DNA of 64,000 nt from an uncultured Rhizobium sp. (lineage in GTDB: Bacteria > Pseudomonadota > Alphaproteobacteria > Rhizobiales > Rhizobiaceae): the NCBI GenBank assembly GCA_945952415.1, contig CAMFIF010000014.1, forward strand, positions 40,168 through 104,167. The letters are read 5' to 3'. The notes under the pieces are model-generated. The model saw only the letters and a program-made list of their open reading frames with translations. It was not told the origin of the DNA and searched no databases. This document shows, piece by piece, positions 9,677-18,127 of this stretch (positions are counted from its first letter, which is position 1; every line of letters starts with the position of its first letter). The translations under genes were made by a program, and so were the position numbers.

Positions 9677-10162
9677 CTAGCCCATCGGGTTTGGAAGATA
9701 TCCCGTAAAGCCCGCGATCTTCCAGCGACCTTCATGGAGACGGCAGTAATAGAGCGTCTGCCACTTCAGCACATCCTGCGAGCCGTCCGACTTCCGGATG
9801 CTGCCGTCGAATTTCTTGCGGACGAGCGCCGTGTCGCCATTGAACTCGATTTCTTCAAGACGCGTCGTCGTGAAGATCGCCGCACGGGGATCTTCCGCAA
9901 AGGAGACGGTCCGGAAATCCTCGGCCTGGCGCAGCCATTCGTCGCGATAGGCGTCGAGCGTCGGGAAGGCGAGGCGCCATCCATCCGGATTGACCGATTT
10001 TGCCGCATCGATCCCGAGGAAGCGCTCGGCAATGAAATCGCCGGCCACGGCCTGCCAGTCCGCCGCTAGGAAGGCATCGATATCGCGGGTTACGAGCATC
10101 TCCCAGATCTCGCGGCGAGCGCGGTCTTCGGCGGGAAAAGGGTTGCGGTAGGGGTCACGCAT
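9677..10162 (-). CDS. NTF2-like / SnoaL-fold protein of unknown function
   Basis: A 161-residue soluble protein. N-terminal helices (IWEMLVTRDIDAFLAADWQ region) followed by alternating strands, ending in a WKIAGFTGYLP strand, are characteristic of the NTF2-like/SnoaL cone fold used by ketosteroid isomerases, lyases and small-ligand binding proteins. I see no assigned catalytic set. The ATG at 10162 follows a GAGAGG ribosome site. It is the first gene of the leftward operon with MlrC-like and PLP enzymes, 85 bases ahead of the former, and is divergent from ridA. It may handle an intermediate of that pathway. Confidence 0.7.
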   Translation of the reverse strand: MRDPYRNPFPAEDRARREIWEMLVTRDIDAFLAADWQAVAGDFIAERFLGIDAAKSVNPDGWRLAFPTLDAYRDEWLRQAEDFRTVSFAEDPRAAIFTTTRLEEIEFNGDTALVRKKFDGSIRKSDGSQDVLKWQTLYYCRLHEGRWKIAGFTGYLPNPMG

Positions 10163-10177
10163 TCGGGCCTCTCATTA

Positions 10178-10259
10178 AAATTCTTTTCATAAACGCCTGT
10201 TTTTCTCTGGTCAAAATCCGCTTTATGTGGTCATTTGTCAACTATCACGAAAATAATTT
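10178..10259. promoter_or_regulatory. Divergent regulatory region with inverted AT-rich motifs
   Basis: The short gap between the NTF2-like gene and ridA carries GAAAAGAATTT on the minus strand (10178-10188) and GAAAATAATTT on the plus strand (10249-10259). They are inverted copies about 71 bases apart. They resemble the 13-mers before the sugar-ABC operon at 1412 and 1485. An RpiR-family regulator gene lies 430 bases to the right, making these candidate operators. No footprint or family consensus is being claimed. Confidence 0.4.
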
Positions 10260-10272
10260 GCAGGATTTCGGC

Positions 10273-10662
10273 ATGACGATCAAACGCTACGGGGCGGTTC
10301 AGCAGGGCGCGGGCGGCAAACCCCTGCCTTTCGCGCGGGCAGTGGAGGCGGATGGATGGCTTTACGTATCCGGCCAGGTGGCCATGGAAAACGGAGAGAT
10401 CATCGACGGCAATATCGTTGCCCAGACGCACAAGACCATCGAGAACGTGCTCGCCATCCTGAAGGAGGCCGGTTACGGGCCCGAACATGTGGTGCGCTGC
10501 GGGGTCTGGCTTGACGATCCCCGGGATTTCTGGACATTCAACGCCATCTATCAGCAGTATTTCGGCGAGCATCCGCCGGCTCGCGCCTGCGTGCAATCGG
10601 CTATGATGGTGGACTGCAAGGTGGAAATCGATTGCGTCGCCTACAAGCCGAAGGATGCCTGA
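10273..10662 (+). CDS. RidA family enamine/imine deaminase
   Basis: A 129-residue RidA/YjgF/UK114 protein. RidA proteins hydrolyse 2-aminoacrylate and related enamine/imine intermediates made by PLP dehydratases. The conserved arginine is Arg104 in PPARACVQ, followed by the KVEID strand with Glu118. The ATG at 10273, 7 bases after AGGA, gives the standard length; an upstream ATG at 10225 would add 16 atypical residues. It is the first gene of the ridA-rpiR-SDR-MFS operon. It stands directly opposite the operon that encodes a dehydratase-like PLP enzyme, which suggests it clears that enzyme's reactive product. Confidence 0.9.
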   Translation: MTIKRYGAVQQGAGGKPLPFARAVEADGWLYVSGQVAMENGEIIDGNIVAQTHKTIENVLAILKEAGYGPEHVVRCGVWLDDPRDFWTFNAIYQQYFGEHPPARACVQSAMMVDCKVEIDCVAYKPKDA

Positions 10663-10686
10663 GCCATCAAAAGCGGAGCGACGGGC

Positions 10687-11553
10687 ATGGATCTCTTCTC
10701 GACATTGCAGGAAGAAAAGGGGCGGCTTTCCCAATCGGAGACCCGCATCGCCGATATCATCCTCAATGATTTCGAATTTGCGGTGAATGCCTCGATCATC
10801 GAACTGGCCGAAAGGGCGGATGTCTCTCCGCCCACCGTCACGCGCTTTTGCCGCCGGCTCGGCTGCGACAGCTTCTCCGATTTCAAGATACAGCTGGCGC
10901 GCACGGCCTATATCGGCGTGCGCTACCTGAAGCCGGAACCGCAAAGCACCGACCCGGCCGATGTGGCGAAAGACATCGTCGCCAAGGCGCAGAACGCCCT
11001 CTACATGCTGCACCAAGCGCTCGATCTTGCCGCCTATGAGCAGGCGACGGATCTGCTGGCAAAGGCGGAGATGATCTATGCCTTCGGTGCCGGGGGCAAT
11101 TCCTCGATGATTGCCAGCGAAATCCAGAACCGGCTTTTCCGCCTCGGCCTCCGGGTGACGGCCAGCCCCGACCACAGCATGCAGCTGATGATGGCGGCGG
11201 CGGCGAAGCCCGAAAAGGACGTGCTGATCGGATCCTCCTTCTCGGGACGCAACACGGAACTCGTGCGCGCCTTCCACCTCGCGCGGGAGGGCAAGGTCTC
11301 CACGATCGCGCTGACCCAGAGCAACAGCCCCGTCGCCCGCGCCGCCGATGTGGTGATCGCGATCGACATGCCCGAGGGGACGAACATCTACCGCCCGACC
11401 TCCACCCGCATCGCCTATCTCGCCGCGGTGGACATTCTGGCCAGCCTCGTCGCCCACAAGATACAGGCGCAGGCGACGCTGACCTTGAGACGCATCAAGC
11501 AGCAACTCGTCACCCATCGCGATGGCGACGACCGGCAGCTGCTCGGAGACTGA
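10687..11553 (+). CDS. MurR/RpiR family transcriptional regulator
   Basis: A 288-residue regulator. Residues 1-77 form the RpiR-type helix-turn-helix (ADVSPPTVTRFCRRLGCDSF recognition region at about 45-65). Residues about 120-255 form a SIS domain, a fold that binds phosphosugars or amino-sugar ligands, with GAGGNSSMIASE and SFSGRNTE loops. It lies 24 bases after ridA and is followed by an SDR gene, so it is probably autoregulated within its own operon. Its ligand is likely the inducer of the surrounding sugar/amino-acid operons. Candidate operators are the AT-rich motifs at 1404-1495 and 10178-10259. Confidence 0.9.
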   Translation: MDLFSTLQEEKGRLSQSETRIADIILNDFEFAVNASIIELAERADVSPPTVTRFCRRLGCDSFSDFKIQLARTAYIGVRYLKPEPQSTDPADVAKDIVAKAQNALYMLHQALDLAAYEQATDLLAKAEMIYAFGAGGNSSMIASEIQNRLFRLGLRVTASPDHSMQLMMAAAAKPEKDVLIGSSFSGRNTELVRAFHLAREGKVSTIALTQSNSPVARAADVVIAIDMPEGTNIYRPTSTRIAYLAAVDILASLVAHKIQAQATLTLRRIKQQLVTHRDGDDRQLLGD

Positions 11554-11571
11554 CAGGAAAAGGAAACGCAT

Positions 11572-12348
11572 ATGGCCCCCACATTGGCAATCGTGACCGG
11601 CGCTGCCGGCGATATCGGCCGGGCAATCGTCAAGCGCCTCGCCGAGGATCACGATCGCATCCTCCTCGTCGATCTCGCCGGCCCCGCGGCTGAGCGGGCG
11701 GCGCGGGAACTGGGGCCGCCGGAGCGGTTCGAGGCCATTGCCTGCGACATTACCGATACGGACCAGCTTGCCCGCCTTGCCGCGCGCACGGAAGCGCTCG
11801 GCACGCTGAAGACGCTCGTCAACAATGCGGGTGCGGCCCGGGCCGTCAGCCTGCATGATACGACGCCGGATATCTGGCGCATGGACAACCAGCTCAACCT
11901 GGAAGCCGCCTATCTCACCTTCCGGGCCCATGCCGAGCAGCTGAAGGCCTCGCGCGGCAGTCTGATAAACATTGCCTCGGTGAACGGGCTCAACGTTTTC
12001 GGCCATCCCGCCTATAGCGCGGCGAAGGCCGGGCTCATCCATTTCACCCGGCTCGTTGCGGTGGAATATGGAAAGTTCGGCATTCGCGCCAATACGGTGG
12101 CCCCGGGCACGGTGCGCACCCAGGCCTGGGAGGCCCGGGCAGCGGCCAATCCCAATGTCTTCGAGGAGGCCCGGCGCTGGTATCCGCTTCAAAGGGTGGT
12201 AGACCCGGCCGATGTGGCGGAAGCGGTGGCTTTCCTTGCCGGGCCGAAGGCGGCCGCCATTTCCGGGATCTGCCTGCCGGTGGATTGCGGCCTGACCGCT
12301 GGCCAGGCGGAACTTGCCCGCACCTTCTCGCAATCGGAAAATTACTGA
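11572..12348 (+). CDS. Short-chain dehydrogenase/reductase
   Basis: A 258-residue classical SDR. The cofactor motif TGAAGDIG is at 9-16, with an acidic Asp34 after strand 2, suggesting NAD preference. NNAG is at 84-87, catalytic Ser136 in IASVNG, and Tyr148-x3-Lys152 in YSAAK. It starts 18 bases after the RpiR gene. The likely role is oxidation of a hydroxyl group in the substrate handled by this operon; nothing in the sequence fixes which. Confidence 0.9.
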   Translation: MAPTLAIVTGAAGDIGRAIVKRLAEDHDRILLVDLAGPAAERAARELGPPERFEAIACDITDTDQLARLAARTEALGTLKTLVNNAGAARAVSLHDTTPDIWRMDNQLNLEAAYLTFRAHAEQLKASRGSLINIASVNGLNVFGHPAYSAAKAGLIHFTRLVAVEYGKFGIRANTVAPGTVRTQAWEARAAANPNVFEEARRWYPLQRVVDPADVAEAVAFLAGPKAAAISGICLPVDCGLTAGQAELARTFSQSENY

Positions 12349-12396
12349 GGAGCAGCGGCTTCCAAATTGCGCTATGGAGGCTTCGGCGCCCTTATC

Positions 12397-12440
12397 GCCG
12401 CCCGCCATCCCTTCTTGCCGCCCGCCATCCCTTCTTGCCC
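12397..12440. repeat. 20-bp tandem duplication
   Basis: A 20-base unit, CCCGCCATCCCTTCTTGCCG, occurs at 12401-12420 and again at 12421-12440 with only the last base changed. The match extends four bases further left. It lies between the SDR stop and the MFS start. The unit is not a multiple of three, so it would shift any reading frame through it, supporting the downstream MFS start. Confidence 0.85.
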
Positions 12441-12453
12441 ACAGCTGAGCCCG

Positions 12454-13647
12454 ATGTTCCGTTACCTGCCGCCCGTTTTCAGCGAACCGACCGTTCGCGC
12501 CACCATGCTGGCAATCCTCGCCTTCGGCTTTTCGGGCGCGGCCACGTCGCCCTATCAGTCGATCGTCGGGATCCGGGAGCTGGGTCTCGGCAATGGCGCC
12601 TATTCCATGCTGGTGGTGGTTGCCTCCTTCGTCAATGTCGCGGCAAGCATCCTCCTCGGCAATCTCGCGGACCGCGTGGGGGCCTACCGGCAGATGATGG
12701 CCGGCGTCAGCCTGGTGGGCGTGATTGCCTTCGGCTTCATCTACAGCATGCCCACGCAGGCGAGCTTCGTCTTCAGCCTGCTCTTCCTCATTCCGATCTA
12801 CGGCTCCCTGAATGCGCTGCTCTTTGCCAATGTGCGCAGCGTTACCCGGCACATGGCCTCTGCGGAGATCGCCTCGGTGAATTCCGGTGTCCGGGCCATG
12901 ATCTCGGTCGCCTGGATCGTGGTACCGGGGATTACGGGTATCCTTCTCGCCGGATCGCCCAGCATGCTGCCCGCCTATCTCTATGCGGCGCTTGCCTGTT
13001 TCGGATGCTTCTTCGTCGTGTTTTTCCTGATGCCGCGCGGCGATGAGGCGGCAAAAACGGTCGACGCCCAGCTTTCGCATCTGGCAGCGCTCGGTGCCGT
13101 CCTGTCGCCGCGGGTCTTCGTCCGGCTCAGCGCTATCGCGCTCATCTGCAGCATGCTGCACATGAGCGGCATCCTCCTGCCGCTGATCCTGACCACGAGC
13201 GCCAAGGGAAAGGTGGCCGATATCGGTTTCATCGTCGGTATCGTCGCGCTGCTCGAAGTGATCTTCATCTTCGTCTGGGCACGCATCCAGCGGCGGTTTG
13301 GCCCGGTCCATGCGCTGGCCGTCGGCTCCGCCATCTATGTGGTGAATTTTCTGGCGCTTTCCTTCGTCAACGCGCCCTGGCAGGTCTACGGGCTGACGCT
13401 GATCAGCGGCTTCGGGGCGGCAGCGATCATCACCATCCCGATTACCTATCTGCAGGATCTGATTGCCGAGCGGCCGGGGCTCGGCAGTTCGCTGATCTCG
13501 GTCAATATCTTCGTCAGCAGCGGGCTCAGCGCCCTTCTCTTTGCCGTGGGAACCGGGATCAGCTCCTATCCCGGCACCGCCTTTCTCTCGGCCCTTGCGG
13601 GGGCTGCGGGCATCGCGCTCCTGCTCTATCTGGAGCGCAAGCGGTAG
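12454..13647 (+). CDS. MFS transporter, sugar-efflux (SetA-like) type
   Basis: A 397-residue inner-membrane protein with about twelve hydrophobic helices. The loop 2-3 segment NLADRVGAYRQM matches the MFS motif, and the N-terminus (STMLAILAFGFSGAATSPY-like order) resembles SetA/SetB sugar efflux proteins. The frame is open upstream to 12367, but that part consists of a tandem repeat and has no membrane character, so ATG 12454 is preferred. It ends 6 bases before the convergent rhaI stop. As the last gene of the ridA-rpiR operon it probably exports a sugar-like by-product or inhibitory intermediate. Confidence 0.82.
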   Translation: MFRYLPPVFSEPTVRATMLAILAFGFSGAATSPYQSIVGIRELGLGNGAYSMLVVVASFVNVAASILLGNLADRVGAYRQMMAGVSLVGVIAFGFIYSMPTQASFVFSLLFLIPIYGSLNALLFANVRSVTRHMASAEIASVNSGVRAMISVAWIVVPGITGILLAGSPSMLPAYLYAALACFGCFFVVFFLMPRGDEAAKTVDAQLSHLAALGAVLSPRVFVRLSAIALICSMLHMSGILLPLILTTSAKGKVADIGFIVGIVALLEVIFIFVWARIQRRFGPVHALAVGSAIYVVNFLALSFVNAPWQVYGLTLISGFGAAAIITIPITYLQDLIAERPGLGSSLISVNIFVSSGLSALLFAVGTGISSYPGTAFLSALAGAAGIALLLYLERKR

Positions 13648-13653
13648 AGCGGA

Positions 13654-14949
13654 TCAGACGATCCCGCCGCCCGAGCCGGTCACGGCCGGCCGTTCGGCGG
13701 CAACCTTTGCCCGGTAGCCCGCCGCGCGATAGGTCGCGACCGGATCGATCGCCCCGCCTGCCTCCAGGCGTGCCATGGCGAGAATCGGTTCCACATCGGT
13801 GCGGAAGGCGGTCTTGAGGGTGGATGTCGCCATCAGCGCGTCATTACCCTCCTGGAAGCCCGCAAGCGCCGTCCGGTCGACGATCAGTGCCTGAGCATAG
13901 GCGCGCACCACCTCCATGGCGGAAACCATGAGGCTTTCGATCGGGTCGGTCACATTATGGCTCTGGTCCAGCATATGGGCGGGGTTGAAGCCATTTGCGC
14001 CCGCCATTTCCGCGTCGGCCAGTTCGTTGAAGACCAGGAAGAGGCGATAGGGATCGATGGAGCCCGTATCGAGATCGTCGTCGCCATATTTGGAATCGTT
14101 GAAGTGGAAGCCGCCGAGCTTGCCGAACTGGATGAGCCGGGCCACGATCATCTCGATATTGGTGTTGGGCGCGTGGTGGCCGAGATCGACGAGGCACTGC
14201 GCCTTGGGGCCCAGTTCGGTCGCGATGATGTAATTCGTGCCCCAATCCTGCACGACAGTCGAATAGAAGGCGGGCTCATACATCTTGTGTTCGGAAAAGA
14301 GCCGCCAGTCCTCCGGCAGGGCACGGTAGATCGCCCGCATCGAATCCAGATAGCGCTCGAAGGCCTTGGTGAAATGGCTCTGGCCGGGGAAATTGGAGCC
14401 ATCCCCAAGCCACACCGTCAGCGCCTTCGAACCGAGCTTGCGGCCGATCTCGATGCACTCGACATTGTGGGCGATTGCCTGTTCCCGGGCCGCGGCAGAC
14501 GTGTTGGTCAACGAGCCGAACTTGTAGGAATGGGCCTGGCCCGGCTGGTCCTGGAAAGTATTGGAATTCATCGCGTCAAAGCCGAGGCCGAGCGCATCGC
14601 CGGTTTCCTTCAGCGCCACCACGTCTTCCACCTTGTCCCAGGGAATATGGAGCGAAACGGTGGGCGTGGCGCGGGTGAGTTGATGGATCACGCCGCAATC
14701 TTCCATCTTGTCGAAGACGTGCCGGGGTTCTCCAAGGCCCGGAAACCGGGCAAAACGGGTGCCGCCCGTCCCGACGCCCCAGGACGGCACGGCGACGCCA
14801 AAGCCCGCAATCTTTGCCTTGATCGCCTCTATATCCACGCCGCGGCGCGAAAGAACCGCCGCCAGGTGCTCGTAATCCGCCTTCAGCGTCGGCAGCGCGC
14901 GGGCATTGTCCCGTTCGATCAGGTCCCGGCTGATCATGTCTCGGCTCAT
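13654..14949 (-). CDS. rhaI: L-rhamnose isomerase, rhizobial/pseudomonad type
   Basis: A 431-residue TIM-barrel aldose isomerase that converts L-rhamnose to L-rhamnulose. Metal-ligand segments are visible in order: SEHKMYEP (Glu), CLVDLGHHAPNTN (Asp and His) and FHFNDSKYGDDDLDTG (His and Asp). This arrangement is that of the broad-specificity RhaI family rather than E. coli RhaA. The ATG follows a GGGGAGGAG ribosome site. It lies 21 bases downstream of rhaD in the same leftward transcript and is convergent with the MFS gene. Confidence 0.93.
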   Translation of the reverse strand: MSRDMISRDLIERDNARALPTLKADYEHLAAVLSRRGVDIEAIKAKIAGFGVAVPSWGVGTGGTRFARFPGLGEPRHVFDKMEDCGVIHQLTRATPTVSLHIPWDKVEDVVALKETGDALGLGFDAMNSNTFQDQPGQAHSYKFGSLTNTSAAAREQAIAHNVECIEIGRKLGSKALTVWLGDGSNFPGQSHFTKAFERYLDSMRAIYRALPEDWRLFSEHKMYEPAFYSTVVQDWGTNYIIATELGPKAQCLVDLGHHAPNTNIEMIVARLIQFGKLGGFHFNDSKYGDDDLDTGSIDPYRLFLVFNELADAEMAGANGFNPAHMLDQSHNVTDPIESLMVSAMEVVRAYAQALIVDRTALAGFQEGNDALMATSTLKTAFRTDVEPILAMARLEAGGAIDPVATYRAAGYRAKVAAERPAVTGSGGGIV

Positions 14950-14970
14950 GGTTCTCTCCTCCCCGGAGGC

Positions 14971-17070
14971 TCAGCGGGTAAAGGACTGGGCGTTGCCCGC
15001 GTCCACGTTGATGATGTTGCCGGTGGATTTGGCGCTCATGTCCGAGGCGAGGAAGAAGGTGGCCTCCGCAATGTCTTCCGGATAGACGCTGCGCTTCAGC
15101 ATGGAGCGCTTGCGGTAATGTTCCTCGAGCTCGTCAGGCGCCATGTTATAGGCCGCCGCGCGCTGCTCGCGCCATTCGCCCGTCCAGATCTTCGAGCCGC
15201 GCAGCACGGCATCCGGGTTCACCACATTGACGCGAATGCCGAATTCCGCGCCTTCCAGCGCCAGGCACCGGGCCAGGTGGATCTCGGCGGCCTTGGCCGT
15301 GCAATAGGCGGCGGCATTGGGGGAGGCGGCAAGACCGTTCTTCGAGGCGATGAACACCATTTCCCCGCCGATTTTCTGCCGCTTCATCAGCCGGAAGGCG
15401 GCGCGCGAGACGAGGAAATAGCCCTTTGCGAGGATATCCATGTTGCGGTTCCACATGGCGAGATCCGTTTCGTCATAGGGCGCGGAAGAGGAAATGCCGG
15501 CATTGGAGACCAGCACGTCGACACCGCCGAATTCCACCGCCGATTCGCGGAAGCTGTGGTCGACGCCCGCCTCGTCGGTGACGTCGAGCTTCAGCGAACG
15601 GACCTGATCGGCGCCATGGGCTGCTGCCAGTTCCTTGTGCGCTGCGGCAAGGGCTGTCTCGTCAATATCGGCTATGACGACACAGGCGCCATCCTGCAGG
15701 AAGCGGTTGGCGGTTGCCTTGCCGATGCCGCCGGCGCCGCCGGTGATGAAGGCGACCTTGCCGGCCAGCGCCTTCGGTTTCGGCATGCGCTGGAGCTTTG
15801 CTTCCTCGAGCAGCCAGTATTCGATATCGAAGGCTTCCTGCTCCGGAAGGCCGCAATAGCGGGAAACGGAAGAGGCGCCGCGCATGACATTGATGGCGTT
15901 GACGTAGAATTCCCCGGAAATGCGGGCCGTCGCCTTGTCGCGGGCAAAGGTGATCATGCCGACGCCGGGCACCAGATAGACGACCGCGTTGGGATCGCGC
16001 ATGGCCGGACTATCGGCCCGCTTGCAGCGTTCGTAATAGGCAGCATAATCCTCGCGATAAGCGGCAATTGCCTGCGGCAGGGTGGCGACGAGGCCGTCAA
16101 TATCGGGATTGGCCGGGTCGAAGGCCAGCACGAGCGGGCGGATCTTGGTGCGGAGGAAATGATCCGGGCAGGAGGTGCCAAGGGCTGCAAGCTCATCGAG
16201 CCGCGCCGAGCAGACGAATTCCAGCACCGCCTCGCTGTCCTCGAAATGGCCGAGCTTGCGCTCCGAGGCGCTGATCATGCCGCGGATGATCGGCATCAGC
16301 CGTTCGGCAACCGCGCGGCGCTCGGCGGGTGGCAGCGCCTTGACCTTCTCGCCGCCGAAGGCCGGACCACTCTTCTCACCGGCAAACCAGGTCATGGCCT
16401 TCGAAATGATCTCGATCGTCAGGAGATAGCATTCTTCGGCCGTATCGGCCCAGGTGAAGAGGCCGTGGCTTTCGAGGATAACGCCGCGCGCGCGGGGATT
16501 GTCGAGGCAGAATTTTTCGAGCCAGAGGCCCAACTCGAAGCCCGGGCGCTTCCATGGCAGCCAGCCGATCTCCTCGCCGAAGATCTGGCGGGTCAGTTCC
16601 TTCGAATTTTCCGCCGCCGCAATGGCAATGATCGCATCGGGATGCATGTGGTCCACATGCTTCCTCGGCACGAAGGCATGCAGCGGCGTATCGATGGAGG
16701 CGGCGCGCGGATTGAGGTTGAAGGTGCAGTGGGGGAGGTAACCCACCATCTCATCCTCATGGGCAAGGCCGCGGTAGAGCTTTTTCAGCGCCCTGAGCTT
16801 GTCCATGTAGAGCGTGGAAAAGCCGTCGAGCTTGATGGTGCCGACATCGCCGCCGGACCCTTTCACCCACAGAACCTCTACCTCTTCGCCCGTCAGCGGG
16901 TCTTTTTCCATCACCTTTGCCGAGGTGTTGCCGCCGCCGTAATTGGTGATGCGCTTGTCAGAACCGAGCAGGTTTGAGCGATATCTGAGCAGTTCCGGCT
17001 CGCTCATGCCTGCTGCCTTGGCGGAATCCCAGAGATTGGCGAGGCTGTTTGCTGCATTCGTCGACGGCAT
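14971..17070 (-). CDS. rhaD: Bifunctional rhamnulose-1-phosphate aldolase / lactaldehyde dehydrogenase (SDR)
   Basis: A 699-residue fusion. Residues 1-420 form a class II aldolase of the fuculose-1-phosphate family, with zinc histidines in HVDHMHPD (138-145) and His202 in ESHGLF. It should split L-rhamnulose-1-phosphate to DHAP and L-lactaldehyde. Residues 435-699 form an SDR domain: TGGAGGIG at 443-450, NAG at 523-525, Tyr589 and Lys593, expected to oxidise lactaldehyde to lactate. The fusion keeps the toxic aldehyde local. It is divergent from rhaR across 199 bases with palindromes, and rhaI follows it. Confidence 0.93.
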   Translation of the reverse strand: MPSTNAANSLANLWDSAKAAGMSEPELLRYRSNLLGSDKRITNYGGGNTSAKVMEKDPLTGEEVEVLWVKGSGGDVGTIKLDGFSTLYMDKLRALKKLYRGLAHEDEMVGYLPHCTFNLNPRAASIDTPLHAFVPRKHVDHMHPDAIIAIAAAENSKELTRQIFGEEIGWLPWKRPGFELGLWLEKFCLDNPRARGVILESHGLFTWADTAEECYLLTIEIISKAMTWFAGEKSGPAFGGEKVKALPPAERRAVAERLMPIIRGMISASERKLGHFEDSEAVLEFVCSARLDELAALGTSCPDHFLRTKIRPLVLAFDPANPDIDGLVATLPQAIAAYREDYAAYYERCKRADSPAMRDPNAVVYLVPGVGMITFARDKATARISGEFYVNAINVMRGASSVSRYCGLPEQEAFDIEYWLLEEAKLQRMPKPKALAGKVAFITGGAGGIGKATANRFLQDGACVVIADIDETALAAAHKELAAAHGADQVRSLKLDVTDEAGVDHSFRESAVEFGGVDVLVSNAGISSSAPYDETDLAMWNRNMDILAKGYFLVSRAAFRLMKRQKIGGEMVFIASKNGLAASPNAAAYCTAKAAEIHLARCLALEGAEFGIRVNVVNPDAVLRGSKIWTGEWREQRAAAYNMAPDELEEHYRKRSMLKRSVYPEDIAEATFFLASDMSAKSTGNIINVDAGNAQSFTR

Positions 17071-17165
17071 TGTCCGTTTTCCTCCCGGCGGCGGATTTCA
17101 GGTGGCAGAAATCACGCTATTGTCTCATTGCTCAAATCCCACGGGCAGAAAGAGATGTCAATCAA

Positions 17166-17214
17166 AAATGATCATTTCCAATCATATTGCGCTGCACAAT
17201 GAAATAATATGATC
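17166..17214. promoter_or_regulatory. rhaD-rhaR divergent control region with two palindromes
   Basis: AT-rich stretch between the divergent rhaD and rhaR genes. It has a perfect 12-bp palindrome AAATGATCATTT at 17166-17177. It also has an inverted repeat, AATCATATT at 17180-17188 against AATATGATC at 17206-17214 (8 of 9 pairs, centres 26 bases apart). A TTGACA -35-like hexamer for the rhaR direction follows at 17223-17228. DeoR-family repressors commonly bind such repeats, so RhaR is the natural candidate. Confidence 0.55.
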
Positions 17215-17269
17215 AGAACTGATTGACATTGAACGAAGATGATGGAAGCATGAACGCATTGGAGGAGCC

Positions 17270-18079
17270 ATGCACGAGAAAGAACGCCACAGGATCATTC
17301 TGTCCGCGGTGCTGGAAAAGCCCGTCGTGACGGTCGCGGAACTGGTCGAGTTGACCGACAGTTCCGAGGCGACGATCCGCCGCGACATCGCGGCCCTTCA
17401 TGTGCAGAAGAAGCTCCGGCGCGTGCGCGGCGGGGCCGAGGCGCTGCATCCGCCGCAATTCGTCGGCCTGGCCGGCAGGCCTTTTTCGGTCAATGAAACG
17501 ATCAATATCCGCCAGAAGCAGGCCATCGCCAAGGAAGCGGTGGCGCTGTGCGAGGACGGCGATCCGATCATCGTCAATGGCGGGACGACCACCTTCCAGA
17601 TGGTGCATTTCCTGGCAAACCGGCGACTGCAGGTCTTTACCAATTCCTTCCCCATCGCCGAGCACCTGCTGAAGAACTCGAAGAACACGATCATGCTTTC
17701 GGGAGGCACGATCTATCGCGAGCAGAACATCATCCTCTCGCCCTTCGACAATGACGTGACGCGGAATTTCTACGCCAAGCGCATGTTCATGGGGGCGCAG
17801 GGGCTTGGGCCGCTCGGGCTGATGGAGGCGGATCCGCTGCTCATCCAGGCGGAGCAGAAGCTGATCGACCAGGCCGACGAACTGGTGGTGCTGGCGGATT
17901 CCTCGAAATTTACGAAACGCTCCAGCCTCATCCTGTGCGGCCTGAAGCGCATTGCCACCGTCATTACCGATTCATCCATCGAGGACCGGCACGCCGCGAT
18001 GCTTGAAGCAGCAGGCGTCAACCTGATTGTCGCCAAAGTGCCAGACGTGAAGTCGAATCCATCCGCCGCGCTGGCTTGA
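17270..18079 (+). CDS. rhaR: DeoR family regulator of rhamnose genes
   Basis: A 269-residue DeoR-type regulator. Residues 1-58 carry the helix-turn-helix, with EATIRRDIAALH as recognition helix and the family KKLRRVRGGA segment after it. Residues about 75-235 form the sugar-phosphate-sensing DeoRC domain, with a VNGGTTTFQ loop. The start follows GGAGGAG. It heads the rhaRSTPQKU operon and is divergent from rhaDI. In Rhizobium leguminosarum the equivalent gene controls rhamnose catabolism negatively; the assignment here rests on family and position. Confidence 0.92.
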   Translation: MHEKERHRIILSAVLEKPVVTVAELVELTDSSEATIRRDIAALHVQKKLRRVRGGAEALHPPQFVGLAGRPFSVNETINIRQKQAIAKEAVALCEDGDPIIVNGGTTTFQMVHFLANRRLQVFTNSFPIAEHLLKNSKNTIMLSGGTIYREQNIILSPFDNDVTRNFYAKRMFMGAQGLGPLGLMEADPLLIQAEQKLIDQADELVVLADSSKFTKRSSLILCGLKRIATVITDSSIEDRHAAMLEAAGVNLIVAKVPDVKSNPSAALA

Positions 18080-18127
18080 GAACAAGGGCCGGGCGGCACG
18101 AAAGCATACCATCCACGGGAGGAAAAC

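Noticed and set aside
10231..13311. A 1026-codon open frame on the minus strand opposite ridA, rpiR, SDR and MFS genes.
   Set aside because: It is antisense to four well-supported genes, is rich in Arg, His, Asp and Gly, and shows no domain. It is a by-product of high GC third positions.
13957..16977. A 1006-codon open frame on the plus strand opposite rhaI and rhaD.
   Set aside because: The opposite strand encodes two clear enzymes with catalytic motifs. The antisense protein has no recognisable fold.
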